A stretch of DNA of 64,000 bases from Gilliamella sp. Pra-s52. Lineage in GTDB: Bacteria; Pseudomonadota; Gammaproteobacteria; Enterobacterales; Orbaceae. Below the pieces are notes generated by a model that was given only the letters and a program-made list of their open reading frames with translations, was not told the origin of the DNA and did not search any database. Positions 29,424 to 39,449 of the stretch are shown in pieces. Numbering within the stretch: position 1 is the first letter of the stretch; each line of letters starts with the position of its first letter. The stretch is taken from NCBI RefSeq assembly GCF_009795805.1, contig NZ_WTEY01000001.1:1-64000 (forward strand), given 5' to 3'. The translations under genes were made by a program, and so were the position numbers.

Positions 29424-29696
29424 ATGAATAAAACAGAACTTGTTGACGCTATTGCTAGCAAAGCTGATATTACTAAAGTTGCCGCTAAAACAGCGTTAGA
29501 AGCTACCTTAGCTGCTATTACTGAATCATTAAAAGCTGGTGAACCAGTTCAATTAGTTGGTTTTGGTACATTCAAAGTTAATGATCGTAAAGCACGTACT
29601 GGTCGTAACCCAAAAACAGGTAAAGAAATCAAAATTGCAGCAAGCAAAGTACCTGCATTCGTATCAGGTAAAAGCTTAAAAGAAGCAATTAAATAA
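29424..29696 (+). CDS. hupA: DNA-binding protein HU
   Basis: HU is a small nucleoid protein that bends DNA without sequence specificity. The protein is exactly 90 residues, starts [14 protein letters not shown] and has the DNA-arm signature [18 protein letters not shown] (about 46-63). ATG 29424 follows a TAAGGA ribosome site; longer forms upstream are not conserved. It follows hemE-yjaG, the E. coli hupA position, and the sequence is closer to HU-alpha than to HU-beta. Confidence 0.95.
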   Translation: MNKTELVDAIASKADITKVAAKTALEATLAAITESLKAGEPVQLVGFGTFKVNDRKARTGRNPKTGKEIKIAASKVPAFVSGKSLKEAIK

Positions 29697-29741
29697 GTCG
29701 ATTATTTTCTATCAATAATTTTATCGATAGAACATTTTAAG

Positions 29742-29769
29742 GGCATAAGACAACGTCTTATGCCTTTTT
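29742..29769 (+). terminator. hup terminator
   Basis: Perfect 10-bp stem ggcataagac/gtcttatgcc (29742-29751 with 29755-29764), 3-nt loop, then five T residues. A second 7-bp hairpin lies just upstream at 29707-29732. Confidence 0.93.
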
Positions 29770-29875
29770 CATTGCACATAAATTATGTGCGCTGTAAAAA
29801 TAAACACCTACCTAATTATCATATTAATTTACTAACCCATTGGCTATATTCAAGTTTGATTACCATTAACTATTT

Positions 29876-30361
29876 TTAAGTCGTTATTTCAATTAATGTA
29901 GCTTGTAATATATTGGCTAAATCTTGAGGGGAAATTTCGATTTCTAAGCCTCTTTTACCGCCAGACACAAACATAGTGTTGTACTGAGTGGCACTTAAAT
30001 CAATAAGTGTTGGAAGCGTTTGTTTTTGACCTAAAGGGCTGATGCCTCCAACTAAATATCCAGTTACTTTTTGTGCTAAATTTGAATCTGCCAGATCGAT
30101 TTTTTTACAGTTTAAGGCTTTTGCTGCTTTTTTAAGGTCTAAATGGCTATCAACGGGCAACACGCAAACACCTAGGGTTTTAGGGTTACCATTCAAACTT
30201 ACAACCAACGTTTTAAAAACCTGAGCGGCAGTAACATTTAAGCTAGGATCAAGCTTATCGACAGCTTCTTGCCCATAGCGGGTTTGGTTTGGATCGTGCT
30301 TATACTGATGGGTATTAAATTTGATTTTTAACTTTTTAAGTAAATTAATTGCCGGTGTCAT
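29876..30361 (-). CDS. ybaK: Cys-tRNA(Pro)/Cys-tRNA(Cys) deacylase YbaK
   Basis: YbaK hydrolyses cysteine mischarged on tRNA-Pro, working in trans with prolyl-tRNA synthetase. The 161-residue protein begins [13 protein letters not shown] and has [19 protein letters not shown], the catalytic-lysine region and the signature [14 protein letters not shown]. It aligns fully with E. coli YbaK (159 residues). ATG 30361 is used because it begins at MTPA as in E. coli. Its partner enzyme gene proS is elsewhere in the window. Confidence 0.94.
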   Translation of the reverse strand: MTPAINLLKKLKIKFNTHQYKHDPNQTRYGQEAVDKLDPSLNVTAAQVFKTLVVSLNGNPKTLGVCVLPVDSHLDLKKAAKALNCKKIDLADSNLAQKVTGYLVGGISPLGQKQTLPTLIDLSATQYNTMFVSGGKRGLEIEISPQDLANILQATLIEITT

Positions 30362-30432
30362 AATTGTTATCCAAGTAGTTTTGATTGGAACAAATATAAT
30401 ACACAGCGAATGGATATAGCAAGTTAGTTCCC

Positions 30433-30456
30433 CCTCACCAATCAAAATTGGTGAGG
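30433..30456. repeat. Strong inverted repeat without T tract
   Basis: A perfect 10-bp inverted repeat cctcaccaat/attggtgagg with a 4-nt loop lies between the yciC-like gene and ybaK. Neither side has a T run, so it is not a standard terminator. It may stabilise or process the RNA. Confidence 0.6.
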
Positions 30457-30466
30457 ATAATAATAA

Positions 30467-31285
30467 CTAAACGATCAAACTATCAGTTTCTTGTTGATCA
30501 TCTTTTGTTGGAAGGTTTGAATTAGTAGGGTTAGTTGCTAGCGAATAAAGACGATAGAAAAAGCCAGTCAGGAAAATATCAAAAAAGAAAGAACAGAACG
30601 AAAGAATAGCTTCAACTGCTATATTCATATTGTTTTTATCGGTTATTGTAGAAAATATAGCAATAATTATTAAAAGTGCAATACTAATTAATAGCATGAG
30701 AAAAGAAGGAAGCCACTGTGTTTTTGTTAATTGAAAACTTAACGAAAATAACTCAAAGAAACTTTTTTGTTTAGATTCAGCCAATGCTCCAAAAAAGAAG
30801 TTAGTAAAAATAAAAAAAAGTACAGAAGGAAGAATTAGCGCTAAAGTAATAAATAAAATAATCAATGGTTTGGGTAATAGCAAACTTAAAATCATAAGGA
30901 TTAACGATAAAAACAATACTATAAAAAATAAGGAAAAAATTATAATAAGATAAAAAGTAGTAATTTTTAATATACTTTCTAATACCTTAGATAGTAATAG
31001 TTTGGGGTTAAGTTTATCACTCACATAAAGGTTATGAATTGTTGCAATACTAATTGACTTTATAATGATAGAGACTGCAAATGTTATAATCATAACTGAC
31101 ACATAGCTAGTGATAGATTTTGATAAATCTAATTGCGTGTGCGTTTCTGGTTGGTAAAAGTAGTAAGTTATAGCTGTGTTAATTAGTGCTACTAATAGAC
31201 TTATAAGTACAATTGATTTAATACGATTACGAACAAAATTAAGTGTTTGTGTAAAAACTAAAGAAAAAAGGATTGTTTTTTGCAT
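30467..31285 (-). CDS. YciC-like (UPF0259) membrane protein
   Basis: A 272-residue hydrophobic protein with about six predicted membrane helices and a hydrophilic C-terminal tail. NFVRNRIKSIVLISLLVALI near the N-terminus and the closing FFYRLYSLAT resemble E. coli YciC (FFRN...LLVSLLCAFI and YLFRLYMLI), so the UPF0259 family is likely, although overall identity is low. The function of this family is unknown. It lies between glyS and ybaK on the same strand. Confidence 0.65.
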   Translation of the reverse strand: MQKTILFSLVFTQTLNFVRNRIKSIVLISLLVALINTAITYYFYQPETHTQLDLSKSITSYVSVMIITFAVSIIIKSISIATIHNLYVSDKLNPKLLLSKVLESILKITTFYLIIIFSLFFIVLFLSLILMILSLLLPKPLIILFITLALILPSVLFFIFTNFFFGALAESKQKSFFELFSLSFQLTKTQWLPSFLMLLISIALLIIIAIFSTITDKNNMNIAVEAILSFCSFFFDIFLTGFFYRLYSLATNPTNSNLPTKDDQQETDSLIV

Positions 31286-31305
31286 CTCTATATAAGTTCC
31301 TTAGG

Positions 31306-31330
31306 TGTGGTAACAAATTTAGTTACCACA
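31306..31330. repeat. Inverted repeat between glyS and the yciC-like gene
   Basis: Perfect 9-bp arms tgtggtaac/gttaccaca with a 7-nt loop. There is no T tract on either strand, so it is probably an RNA stem-loop in the 3' region of glyS rather than a terminator. Confidence 0.6.
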
Positions 31331-31360
31331 ATTTATAATATAAATAACAAGACTTCTAAA

Positions 31361-33430
31361 CTAGGCTTGTAATAATGAAATATCTGCTACTTTTAAAAAT
31401 AGATTTTGTAGTTTTTCTAAAAGTGCTAATCGATTCACCTTAATTTGTTCATCATCGACCATCACCATTACCGACTCAAAAAAAGCATCGACAGGAGCTT
31501 TAAGTGCAGACAGCTCAATTAACGCATCTTGATAACGTCCATGACTAAAATAAGGCGCTAGCTTATCGGCTAATACCGCGACTTGCTTAGCTAATTCACC
31601 TTCTGCACCTTCTTCTAATAAAGCGACATTGATTTTTTCAGGAATTGCGATATTTGCTTTAGATAGAATATTTGACACTCGCTTATTGGCTTCAGCCAAA
31701 GAAGCGGCTTCAGGCAGTGTTCTAAAGTGAGTAACCGCCTTAACACGTACATCAAAATCAGCAGGCTTGGTTGGATTCAACGCTAAAACAGCCTGAATGG
31801 TATCAATGGCAAAACCTTGCTCTTGGTACCAAGCACGGAAACGACCTTGCATAAAATTAACAATATCATCAACCACATTCTTATTGGTCAACTTATCGCC
31901 ATATAATGACGCCGCATAACTTGCCAGTTCAACAAGATCTAACGGTAGTGCCTTTTCAACAATAATACGCAAAACACCAATTGCGGCACGACGCAAAGCA
32001 AAAGGATCTTTATCGCCTTTAGGATGTTGACCAATACCAAAAATACCCGCTAAAGTATCAAGCTTTTCAGCGATAGACACCGCACATGATACTGCGGTAC
32101 TAGGCAACTCATCACCAGCAAAACGCGGCTTATATTGTTCTTCAATTGCGATGGCAACTTCACTGCTTTCACCATCTTTTAAAGCCAAATAACGCCCCAT
32201 AATACCTTGAGTTTCAGGGAACTCAAAAACGGTATTGGTCACTAAATCACATTTAGTCAACTTACCTGCTCGTTTTGCTTGCTCAACATTGGCTGCTATT
32301 TTTTCAGCAATAAAACCAGACAACGCCTCAATACGAAGAGACTTATCCTTAACCGTACCTAATTGTTGTTGGAATAAAACCGTATCAAGGTGAGGCAAAC
32401 GATCTTCTAAACGTTGTTTCAAATCGGTCTTATAGAAAAACTCAGCATCAGCAAGACGAGGGCGAACCACCTTTTCATTACCTGAAATTACCACTTGCGG
32501 ATCTTTCGACTCAATATTGGCAACAAAAATAAAATTAGGTAACAATTTGCCTTGATGATCATAAACAGGAAAATACTTCTGATCGCCTTTCATTGTATAC
32601 ACCAACGACTCAGCAGGCACAGCCAAAAAGCGTTCTTCAAATTTAGCGGTTAACACCACTGGCCACTCAACCAATGAAGATACTTCCTCAAGCAGGCTAT
32701 CGGCTAAGTCGGCTTTACCATTTAATTTTGCCGCAGCATCTTCGGCTTGCTGTTTAATGATTGCCTTACGCTTATCATAATCAGCCACCACCTTACCACG
32801 TTGCTCTAAAATTTCAGGATATTGATCAGCATTATCAATCATAAATTCTTGCTCACCCATAAAACGATGGCCACGAATAATACGGTTTGACTCAATATCT
32901 AAAATCGTACCAGCAACAAGCGCATCGCCATAAAGCATCGTTACCGTATGACAAGGACGAATAAACTCAACCTGACGTGCCGCCCAGCGCATAGGTTTTG
33001 GAATTGGCAACTTACTCAATGCAGTTTTAACCATATCACACAACAAATTAACCACAGGCTGACCTTTTTGATTTTGAGTATAAGACAGCCACTCGCCTTT
33101 ATCGGTTTGTATACGCTCGGCCTGATCAACGGTAATACCACAACCCCTAGCCCACCCTTCGGCGGCTTTAGTGGCATTACCATTGGCATCAAAAGCGGCA
33201 CTAACCGCAGGACCACGTTTTACAATTTGACTATCGGGCTGGGTATCGCTCAAATTTAACACCTTCAACGCTAAACGACGTGGCGAAGCATACCAAAGCA
33301 CCTCGCCGTGTTCTAAATTAGCATTATCAAGCTGATCAATAAAATTAGCCGCAAAGCTTTCAGCTAAAGTGCGGAGTGATTTTGGTGGTAACTCTTCGGT
33401 ACCGATTTCCACTAAAAATGTTTTTTGCAT
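31361..33430 (-). CDS. glyS: Glycine-tRNA ligase beta subunit
   Basis: GlyS is the beta subunit of the tetrameric (alpha2-beta2) bacterial glycyl-tRNA synthetase. At 689 residues it equals the E. coli protein. It starts [19 protein letters not shown], contains the HD-like central region and ends with an anticodon-binding domain in the DALIE...[11 protein letters not shown] stretch. ATG 33430 is chosen by that N-terminus. It follows glyQ after 13 bases, so the subunits are coexpressed. Confidence 0.96.
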   Translation of the reverse strand: MQKTFLVEIGTEELPPKSLRTLAESFAANFIDQLDNANLEHGEVLWYASPRRLALKVLNLSDTQPDSQIVKRGPAVSAAFDANGNATKAAEGWARGCGITVDQAERIQTDKGEWLSYTQNQKGQPVVNLLCDMVKTALSKLPIPKPMRWAARQVEFIRPCHTVTMLYGDALVAGTILDIESNRIIRGHRFMGEQEFMIDNADQYPEILEQRGKVVADYDKRKAIIKQQAEDAAAKLNGKADLADSLLEEVSSLVEWPVVLTAKFEERFLAVPAESLVYTMKGDQKYFPVYDHQGKLLPNFIFVANIESKDPQVVISGNEKVVRPRLADAEFFYKTDLKQRLEDRLPHLDTVLFQQQLGTVKDKSLRIEALSGFIAEKIAANVEQAKRAGKLTKCDLVTNTVFEFPETQGIMGRYLALKDGESSEVAIAIEEQYKPRFAGDELPSTAVSCAVSIAEKLDTLAGIFGIGQHPKGDKDPFALRRAAIGVLRIIVEKALPLDLVELASYAASLYGDKLTNKNVVDDIVNFMQGRFRAWYQEQGFAIDTIQAVLALNPTKPADFDVRVKAVTHFRTLPEAASLAEANKRVSNILSKANIAIPEKINVALLEEGAEGELAKQVAVLADKLAPYFSHGRYQDALIELSALKAPVDAFFESVMVMVDDEQIKVNRLALLEKLQNLFLKVADISLLQA

Positions 33431-33443
33431 AATCTTCTCATTC

Positions 33444-34376
33444 CTACTTTGATGCACTGTCGTTAGCGCGTGAATTTTGACACATAGGGAACCCAAGTGC
33501 TTCACGAGATGCATAATATGCCTCGGCCACCATTTTTGTTAACGTCCTAATACGCAAAATATAACGTTGACGTTCTGTAACCGAAATCGCCTTACGGGCA
33601 TCAAGCAAATTAAAACAGTGGGCGGCTTTCAAAATACGTTCATAAGCAGGTAACGGAAGTGGTTTTTCTAACTCAAGTAAAAACTTAGCTTCTTTTTCGT
33701 GTTGCTCAAAACAATAAAATAAAAACTCAACATTAGCATATTCAAAATTATACGTTGACTGCTCAACCTCGTTTTGATGGAACACATCACCATAGGTTGT
33801 CTTACCGAATGCACCATCGCTCCAGACTAAATCATAAACACTATCCACGCCTTGAATATACATAGCTAAACGCTCAAGCCCGTAAGTGATTTCGCCGGTG
33901 ACAGGCTTACATTCAAGCCCACCAACTTGTTGAAAGTAAGTAAATTGGGTCACTTCCATCCCATTTAACCAAACTTCCCAACCAAGCCCCCATGCACCAA
34001 GGGTTGGGTTTTCCCAATTGTCTTCAACAAAACGGATATCGTTAACGGTAGGATCAAGCCCTAATTCTTTTAACGAACCTAAATAGAGTTCTTGGATATT
34101 ATCAGGCGAAGGTTTTAAGATAACTTGAAATTGATAATAATGTTGTAACCTGTTTGGGTTTTCGCCATAACGACCATCGGTAGGGCGGCGTGATGGTTGA
34201 ACATAAGCGGCATTAATCGGCTCAGGCCCTAGCGCTCGTAAACATGTCATAGGATGTGAAGTCCCCGCACCGACTTCCATATCTAAAGGCTGAATCACAC
34301 TGCAACCCTGATTAGCCCAATAATCTTGTAACGTAAGAATTAACCCCTGAAAGGTTTTGACATTAAACTTTTGCAT
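33444..34376 (-). CDS. glyQ: Glycine-tRNA ligase alpha subunit
   Basis: GlyQ holds the class II catalytic core that activates glycine. The 310-residue protein has the hallmarks of the alpha subunit: [24 protein letters not shown] (split here for length: [10 protein letters not shown] and DMEVGAGT), [17 protein letters not shown], and [20 protein letters not shown]. It is slightly longer than E. coli GlyQ (303), with extra residues at the C-terminus. It is first in glyQ-glyS. Confidence 0.96.
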   Translation of the reverse strand: MQKFNVKTFQGLILTLQDYWANQGCSVIQPLDMEVGAGTSHPMTCLRALGPEPINAAYVQPSRRPTDGRYGENPNRLQHYYQFQVILKPSPDNIQELYLGSLKELGLDPTVNDIRFVEDNWENPTLGAWGLGWEVWLNGMEVTQFTYFQQVGGLECKPVTGEITYGLERLAMYIQGVDSVYDLVWSDGAFGKTTYGDVFHQNEVEQSTYNFEYANVEFLFYCFEQHEKEAKFLLELEKPLPLPAYERILKAAHCFNLLDARKAISVTERQRYILRIRTLTKMVAEAYYASREALGFPMCQNSRANDSASK

Positions 34377-34621
34377 GATGTTATCTTTATGGTTGAATTG
34401 GTTTTTCGATAATTTAAACAGTGCTATATATTATACTTTTTATCAATACTTGTGAAATGTCTAATTGTTTTGAGTCTAAATATGTTGGTTGAGTTATAGA
34501 TGGATGTGTTTTTGCAAAAAAACACCAAATAAAAACTTAAATAAAATCAATGCCTTTCCTGACTGGTTTTGAATAATAATTGCCTTAATTTTTAATAAAA
34601 AAGTAACTTATAGAAAAACAT

Positions 34622-35002
34622 TTAAGGGTATATCGTCTGCTTTATTTCTGCGTCATAATGTACCGATAACAGAGTAAGGTTCGCATACCAAACAGGGGAG
34701 GTGGATTGTGATTTGTCTAGAGTTACACATTTTTCTGGAACAAATTTAAACATTTGAGCAAAGTGAAGGCGACTCCAAAAGCGAGTATCAGGATGATAAG
34801 AATAGTGTAGCCTAAGGTCATATTCTGTAGCCAAAGTATGAGGAGTTAGGGAATTCACTTTCACTCACTTGTTCAGAGGTGATCACCACGGCTATTTGCC
34901 ACCAAAAACCGCTAAAAAATCATTAATTTTATTGTTATTTTTTTCTGGGGTGCTTTTTCCTAAAAAAACAAATCCCCCCCTCACATCATAGGTGGTTTTC
35001 AT
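34622..35002 (-). pseudogene. Degraded or spurious coding stretch
   Basis: The minus strand has a 36-codon open stretch (ATG at 35002, product starting MKTTYDVRGGFVF) that ends in TAG at 34892-34894. In the same frame two more stop codons follow, and then an 80-codon open stretch from GTG 34864 to 34622 (starting MKVNSLTPH). No known family was recognised. It may be the remains of a gene interrupted by several stops, or chance. The rest of the gene-free region 34377-35076 shows only AT-rich DNA and a 10-bp palindrome GGTGATCACC at about 34876. Confidence 0.25.
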
Positions 35003-35076
35003 TTTGCATCTTGGTCTATTTATCGGTATAGTGACAGCATTATTATTGCTTGGTTATAAATTCTAAATATAACACC

Positions 35077-36288
35077 ATGTCTATTTATCGGAAAATTGAG
35101 GTTATTGTTCTTATTGGATTGATGAACGTTAGCTTTTTATACGCTGCTGATGACAATCAGTTACTCCAATCCTTACGTCATTCCATTGAGGAACAAGAAA
35201 AACGCCTTGTGCAGCAAAAAAAAGAACGCACTGAACTGGTTAATGATCTTAAAGAACAAGAAACTGAAATCGCTAAACTATTAACTTCGATTGAAAAAAA
35301 TGATTTGTCACTCAAAAAACTTGATCAAGATATCAATAAGTTAGTTAAACAAATTGATTTATTAACCGTCAAACAAAAACAGCAACGAATCGTGCTGGCA
35401 AAACAATTAGAAAGCGCATTTAAAATTGGTAATGCAACGGGGTTTGAGCTTGTGTTTTCGGGGGAAAAGAGTGAGCGTAATGAGCGTATTATTGCCTATT
35501 TTAGTTATATTAATAACGCACGACAGCAACAGATTGCGGAGCTTGAAGATACGCAAACTCAATTAGCCGATAAAAAACAACAGTTGCAAAAAAAACAAGA
35601 AACCCATCAGACTTTGCAAAGTAAGCAAAAAAAACAGCAAGCCAGGCTTGAAAAGAACCGCCAAAATCGAAAAAAGACGATATCTTCGCTTGAATTGTCA
35701 ATGCAAGCCAATCAGCAAAAATTAGCCGATTTGCGTAATAATGAAGCCAAATTACAAGCCAAAATTGCTCAGGCAGAAAAAGAAAACCGTCGCATAGCCG
35801 AAGAAGAAGCAAAACAGGCAAAACACATTGCAGAAAAGCAAAAAAATACAAGTTATACCCTTAACCAAGATGAGCGGGCATTGATGGCTCGGGTGAGTGG
35901 TATAGGTAAGCCGCAACATCAGTTTAGTTGGCCTGTTAGCGGTAGTGTTGCTCACCGTTTTGGTGAGTCACTTCAAGGTGAGTTGCATTGGAAAGGAATA
36001 GTGATTAATGCGCAAGACGGTGCTCAGGTGCGGGCGGTTGCTGATGGTCGGGTGATATTGGCAAGTTGGTTGCAAGGTTATGGTTTTGTTGTGGCGCTTG
36101 AGCATGGCAAGGGGGATATGAGTTTGTATGGCTATAATCAACGTATGTTGGTTGAGGTGGGTGATAAGATTCAGAGCGGACAAGCCATTGCGTTAGTTGG
36201 TTCGAGTGGGGGGCAAAATGTGCCCGCTTTGTATTTTGAAATTCGCCGTGATGGTAAGGCTCTGGATCCAAGTGGGTGGTTAAAGTAA
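35077..36288 (+). CDS. envC: Murein hydrolase activator EnvC
   Basis: EnvC is a periplasmic activator of the amidases AmiA and AmiB during septum splitting, recruited by FtsEX. The 403-residue protein has a signal peptide (about 1-23, ending FLYA), long coiled coils (about 24-275, rich in Q, K and E) and a C-terminal LytM/M23 domain (about 290-403). The domain is degenerate: the zinc-binding H-X3-D is replaced (HWKGIVIN), as in other EnvC proteins that activate but do not cut. ATG 35077 is chosen for the signal peptide. It overlaps yibQ by one base. Confidence 0.9.
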   Translation: MSIYRKIEVIVLIGLMNVSFLYAADDNQLLQSLRHSIEEQEKRLVQQKKERTELVNDLKEQETEIAKLLTSIEKNDLSLKKLDQDINKLVKQIDLLTVKQKQQRIVLAKQLESAFKIGNATGFELVFSGEKSERNERIIAYFSYINNARQQQIAELEDTQTQLADKKQQLQKKQETHQTLQSKQKKQQARLEKNRQNRKKTISSLELSMQANQQKLADLRNNEAKLQAKIAQAEKENRRIAEEEAKQAKHIAEKQKNTSYTLNQDERALMARVSGIGKPQHQFSWPVSGSVAHRFGESLQGELHWKGIVINAQDGAQVRAVADGRVILASWLQGYGFVVALEHGKGDMSLYGYNQRMLVEVGDKIQSGQAIALVGSSGGQNVPALYFEIRRDGKALDPSGWLK

Positions 36289-37106
36289 TGCGTCGTTTTA
36301 TTGGTTTGTTGTTTTGTTGTTTGCTAGCTGTTACTTCGCCTGTTTTGTGGGCAGGGCAGTTGGTGCTGGTTATTGATGATTTTGGGTATCGCCAACATAA
36401 TGAGGAGCAGATTATTGGTTTTTCGCCTTATATTACTATTGCCGTGTTGCCTCATTCGCCTAATGCTAAACATATTGCTACGTTGGCTCATGAACATGGT
36501 AATGATGTGATTATCCATTTGCCGATGGCACCAATTAATAAACAACCGTTAGAAAAGGATACTTTGTTCCCTTCAATGAGTGAGAGCGAAGTTAAAACCA
36601 TTGTTGATAATGCCGTTGTTCGGGTTCCTTATGCTGTTGGGGTTAATAACCATATGGGTAGTTTAATGACATCAAATCTAAACGGTATGACAAATGTGAT
36701 GAAAGCGCTGAGTCATTATTCGATGTTTTTTTTAGATAGTAAGACAATTGGTAAAACGCAAGTTAAGAAAGCGGGTCTGGACTATAATATTCCCGTGTTG
36801 ACACGTGATGTTTTTTTGGATGATAAGCAAACCGAAAGTGCAATTAGTCAGCAATTTGATTTGGCCGTAAAATTGGCCCGTAAAAATGGTGTGGCAATTG
36901 CTATTGGTCATCCACATCCACAGACAGTTAATGTGTTACGAACAAAGCTAGCTAATTTACCTGAGGATATTGAGTTGGTTAAACTTCGTCAGTTAATTGT
37001 GTCAGATTCTGTAAGCCATAAACCTAAAATAACGTTGAAGGCGATTATTGAAAAATGCAAGCAACGCTTTGAGAAAATTGTAAACCTTAAGCTAGTTGAT
37101 GAGTAG
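36288..37106 (+). CDS. yibQ: Divergent polysaccharide deacetylase YibQ
   Basis: The 272-residue protein belongs to the divergent polysaccharide deacetylase family. It has a signal peptide (about 1-22) and the motifs LVLVIDDFGYR, DVIIHLPM, GVNNHMGS and AIAIGHPHPQT that correspond to the metal-binding positions of the fold. It lies after envC (TAATG junction) as in E. coli. The substrate is unknown; the envC linkage suggests a role in the cell envelope. Confidence 0.88.
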   Translation: MRRFIGLLFCCLLAVTSPVLWAGQLVLVIDDFGYRQHNEEQIIGFSPYITIAVLPHSPNAKHIATLAHEHGNDVIIHLPMAPINKQPLEKDTLFPSMSESEVKTIVDNAVVRVPYAVGVNNHMGSLMTSNLNGMTNVMKALSHYSMFFLDSKTIGKTQVKKAGLDYNIPVLTRDVFLDDKQTESAISQQFDLAVKLARKNGVAIAIGHPHPQTVNVLRTKLANLPEDIELVKLRQLIVSDSVSHKPKITLKAIIEKCKQRFEKIVNLKLVDE

Positions 37107-37125
37107 CGCTGTTTTTAGCGCTTTT
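37105..37125 (+). terminator. yibQ terminator overlapping the rapZ 3' end
   Basis: Stem agcgct/agcgct (37105-37110 with 37117-37122), 6-nt loop, then TTTT. It starts inside the yibQ stop region and runs into the last codons of convergent rapZ. Confidence 0.7.
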
Positions 37126-37963
37126 CTAATGTTCGGTGGCGGATTTGTACTTGTTTGTTTTGGGCTTTGAAAAATGCGGCTAATTGTTCAGTAATATACA
37201 CAGAACGGTGCTGTCCACCAGTGCAACCAATGGCGATGGTTAAGTAACTGCGGTTGTTTTTTTCTAGTAGTGGTAGCCATTGATTAAGGTAATTGGCAGT
37301 TTGGTAGATAAAGTAAGATACTTCGTCGTGTTTTTGTAAGTATTCTTTGACTGGCTGGTCAAGCCCTGTTAGTGGGCGCAAACTGGCATCCCAATGCGGG
37401 TTAGGTAAAAACCTGACATCAAATACAAAATCAGCATCAACGGGTAATCCATGTTTAAAACCAAATGATTCAAATATAATGGTTAATTCACGCTCTTTTT
37501 TGCCTAGAATGCGTGCTCTTAAAATATCGGATAGTTCGTGAACTGAAAGATTGTCGGTGTTGATAACTAAGCTTGCGTGGGATTTTAGTGGTTCTAGATA
37601 GGTTTCTTCAAGGTCGATGGCTTCTTCAAGGGCGTATTGTTGGTTAGCTAGTGGGTGTATGCGCCGTGTTTCGCTATAGCGTCGAATTAGTGTGTTGCGG
37701 CCGCAATCGAAAAAGATAATTTCTGGTGTTACTGATTGTGGTAAGCGTTGAAAAATGTCGTTATTGACGTCAAAATTTTTAGGTAAGTTTCGGATATCAA
37801 TGCTAATTGCCACTGGTGTGTTGTTGTCTTTTAATGAGTTGGCTAATTGCGGTAATAGCGCAACGGGTATGTTATCAACACAATAAAACCCCATATCTTC
37901 TAACGCTCGTAGAGCTATTGATTTGCCAGAACCTGAGCGACCACTTACTATCATTAGAATCAC
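37115..37963 (-). CDS. rapZ: RNase adapter protein RapZ
   Basis: RapZ binds glucosamine-6-phosphate and the small RNA GlmZ and delivers it to RNase E, which sets GlmS levels. The 282-residue protein has Walker A GRSGSGKS (8-15), [12 protein letters not shown], the Walker B region and the C-terminal RNA-binding part with [11 protein letters not shown]. It is close to E. coli RapZ (284). In E. coli it sits among rpoN, hpf, ptsN and npr; none of those is beside it here. Confidence 0.95.
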   Translation of the reverse strand: MILMIVSGRSGSGKSIALRALEDMGFYCVDNIPVALLPQLANSLKDNNTPVAISIDIRNLPKNFDVNNDIFQRLPQSVTPEIIFFDCGRNTLIRRYSETRRIHPLANQQYALEEAIDLEETYLEPLKSHASLVINTDNLSVHELSDILRARILGKKERELTIIFESFGFKHGLPVDADFVFDVRFLPNPHWDASLRPLTGLDQPVKEYLQKHDEVSYFIYQTANYLNQWLPLLEKNNRSYLTIAIGCTGGQHRSVYITEQLAAFFKAQNKQVQIRHRTLEKR

Positions 37964-38053
37964 AATATTAACTCCAATCTCATCAATGCGTTAATTATAT
38001 ACTGTTTGTTTCTTGATATACAATTTTGAATATAAATAATATTTCAATCATTA

Positions 38054-38647
38054 CTATTCTGTTTTTATTTGGGCAATCAGTTGTTTTAGTGCTTGTCCTC
38101 GGTGTGATATTTGGCTTTTTTGTTCTTTGGTTAGTTGCGCTGCGGTGCAACCTAATTCAGGAATATAAAAAAGCGGATCGTAGCCAAATCCACCTTCGCC
38201 TTGTTGTTCATTTAAGATTATGCCATTCCACTTTCCTAAACAGACGATCGGTGTCGGGTCGGTTTCGTGTCGCATAAAGACTAGTGCGCAATAAAAATAG
38301 GCGGTGCGAGCTTCTTTGGGAACATTTTGTAATGCGATAAGGAGTTTTTCGTTGTTGCTTTTGTCGTTACCATGTACTCCTGCATAACGTGCTGAGTATA
38401 TCCCAGGTTCTCCACCAAGCGCATCGACAGCTAAGCCTGAGTCATCGGCAATGGCGGGTAAGCCGGTTAATTTTGAGGTATGCCTTGCTTTTAAAATGGC
38501 ATTTTCAATAAACGTTAAGCCTGTTTCGTCAGCGTCGGGAACGTTAAATTGGCTTTGTGCAACAATATCAAAACCTGCATCAGCAAGTAACTTTTGCAAT
38601 TCATTGGCTTTGCCTTGGTTGTTGGTTGCTAATACAATTTTTTGCAT
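38054..38647 (-). CDS. rdgB: dITP/XTP pyrophosphatase RdgB
   Basis: RdgB hydrolyses non-canonical purine nucleoside triphosphates such as dITP and XTP so they do not enter DNA. The 197-residue protein has the N-terminal [12 protein letters not shown], the [13 protein letters not shown] motif near residue 70, GIYSARYAG, and the C-terminal SHRGQAL. It matches E. coli RdgB (197 residues). It lies between rapZ and rluA on the same strand. Confidence 0.95.
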   Translation of the reverse strand: MQKIVLATNNQGKANELQKLLADAGFDIVAQSQFNVPDADETGLTFIENAILKARHTSKLTGLPAIADDSGLAVDALGGEPGIYSARYAGVHGNDKSNNEKLLIALQNVPKEARTAYFYCALVFMRHETDPTPIVCLGKWNGIILNEQQGEGGFGYDPLFYIPELGCTAAQLTKEQKSQISHRGQALKQLIAQIKTE

Positions 38648-38715
38648 TTTAATTTCCTCTATTTTGATGGGGGGTAGCTTTTGGCATAAGCTGTTTTATT
38701 TGTATTATTTTTGTT

Positions 38716-39372
38716 TTAAAACTCTGGTTCGCAACTAAATGTCATGCTTTCTCCAGTTTTGGGGTGGTTGATTGTTAGTAGTTGGGCATGGAGTAGTAGT
38801 CGCTTTGACATGGCAAAGGCTTCTGGGTGTGCATAAAATTTGTCGCCTAAAATGGGATGCCCGATCGCTTGCATGTGAACCCGTAATTGGTGTGATCGCC
38901 CTGTAAATGGGAATAATTGTATTCGTGTGGTGTTGTCAGGGTTGCGAGCAATGACTTGGTATTCTGTTAGTGCGTGTTTGCCGTTTTCAATATCGACCAT
39001 TTGTCTTGGGCGATTGGGCCAGTCACAAATTAGGGGTAATTCAACACGACCTGTGTCATGTTCAAGATGCCCATGAACAACAGCGATATAGTTTTTTTGG
39101 GGTATGCGTTCTCTGAACTGTTTTTTTATTTCACGATCGGCAAGTTTTGATAAGGCTGCAACCATAATTCCGCTAGTTGCCATGTCGAGTCGGTGTACAG
39201 ATTCGACATAGCTATATTTTTGTTGTAAGCGGTGAATAATACTATCAATAAATTGCGGTTTATTTCCTGATACCGATAAGATCCCCGGTTGTTTGTTGAC
39301 AACAACAATGTGATCGTCTTGATATAAAATAGAAAGCCAAGGTTCGATAGGTGGGTGATATTCCAAAAGCAT
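38716..39372 (-). CDS. rluA: Pseudouridine synthase RluA
   Basis: RluA makes pseudouridine at 23S rRNA position 746 and tRNA position 32. The 218-residue protein has the catalytic aspartate D63 in HRLDMATSG and the PLICDWPNRPRQ, TGRSHQLRVHM and GHPILGDKFYA segments of E. coli RluA. It has no S4 domain, unlike RluC below. ATG 39372 is chosen because it begins at MLLEYHPPIEPW, close to E. coli; no clear ribosome site precedes it. Confidence 0.92.
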   Translation of the reverse strand: MLLEYHPPIEPWLSILYQDDHIVVVNKQPGILSVSGNKPQFIDSIIHRLQQKYSYVESVHRLDMATSGIMVAALSKLADREIKKQFRERIPQKNYIAVVHGHLEHDTGRVELPLICDWPNRPRQMVDIENGKHALTEYQVIARNPDNTTRIQLFPFTGRSHQLRVHMQAIGHPILGDKFYAHPEAFAMSKRLLLHAQLLTINHPKTGESMTFSCEPEF

Positions 39373-39449
39373 TTTTGTGTGATTTGTAAAATAAAATTGC
39401 CACACATTCTAACAAAATCAACGAAAATCTCCAGTTTTATAAAACAGTG

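Noticed and set aside
32948-33259. Plus-strand frame of 103 codons opposite glyS
   Set aside because: Lies opposite conserved glyS sequence and has low-complexity content; no promoter or ribosome site.
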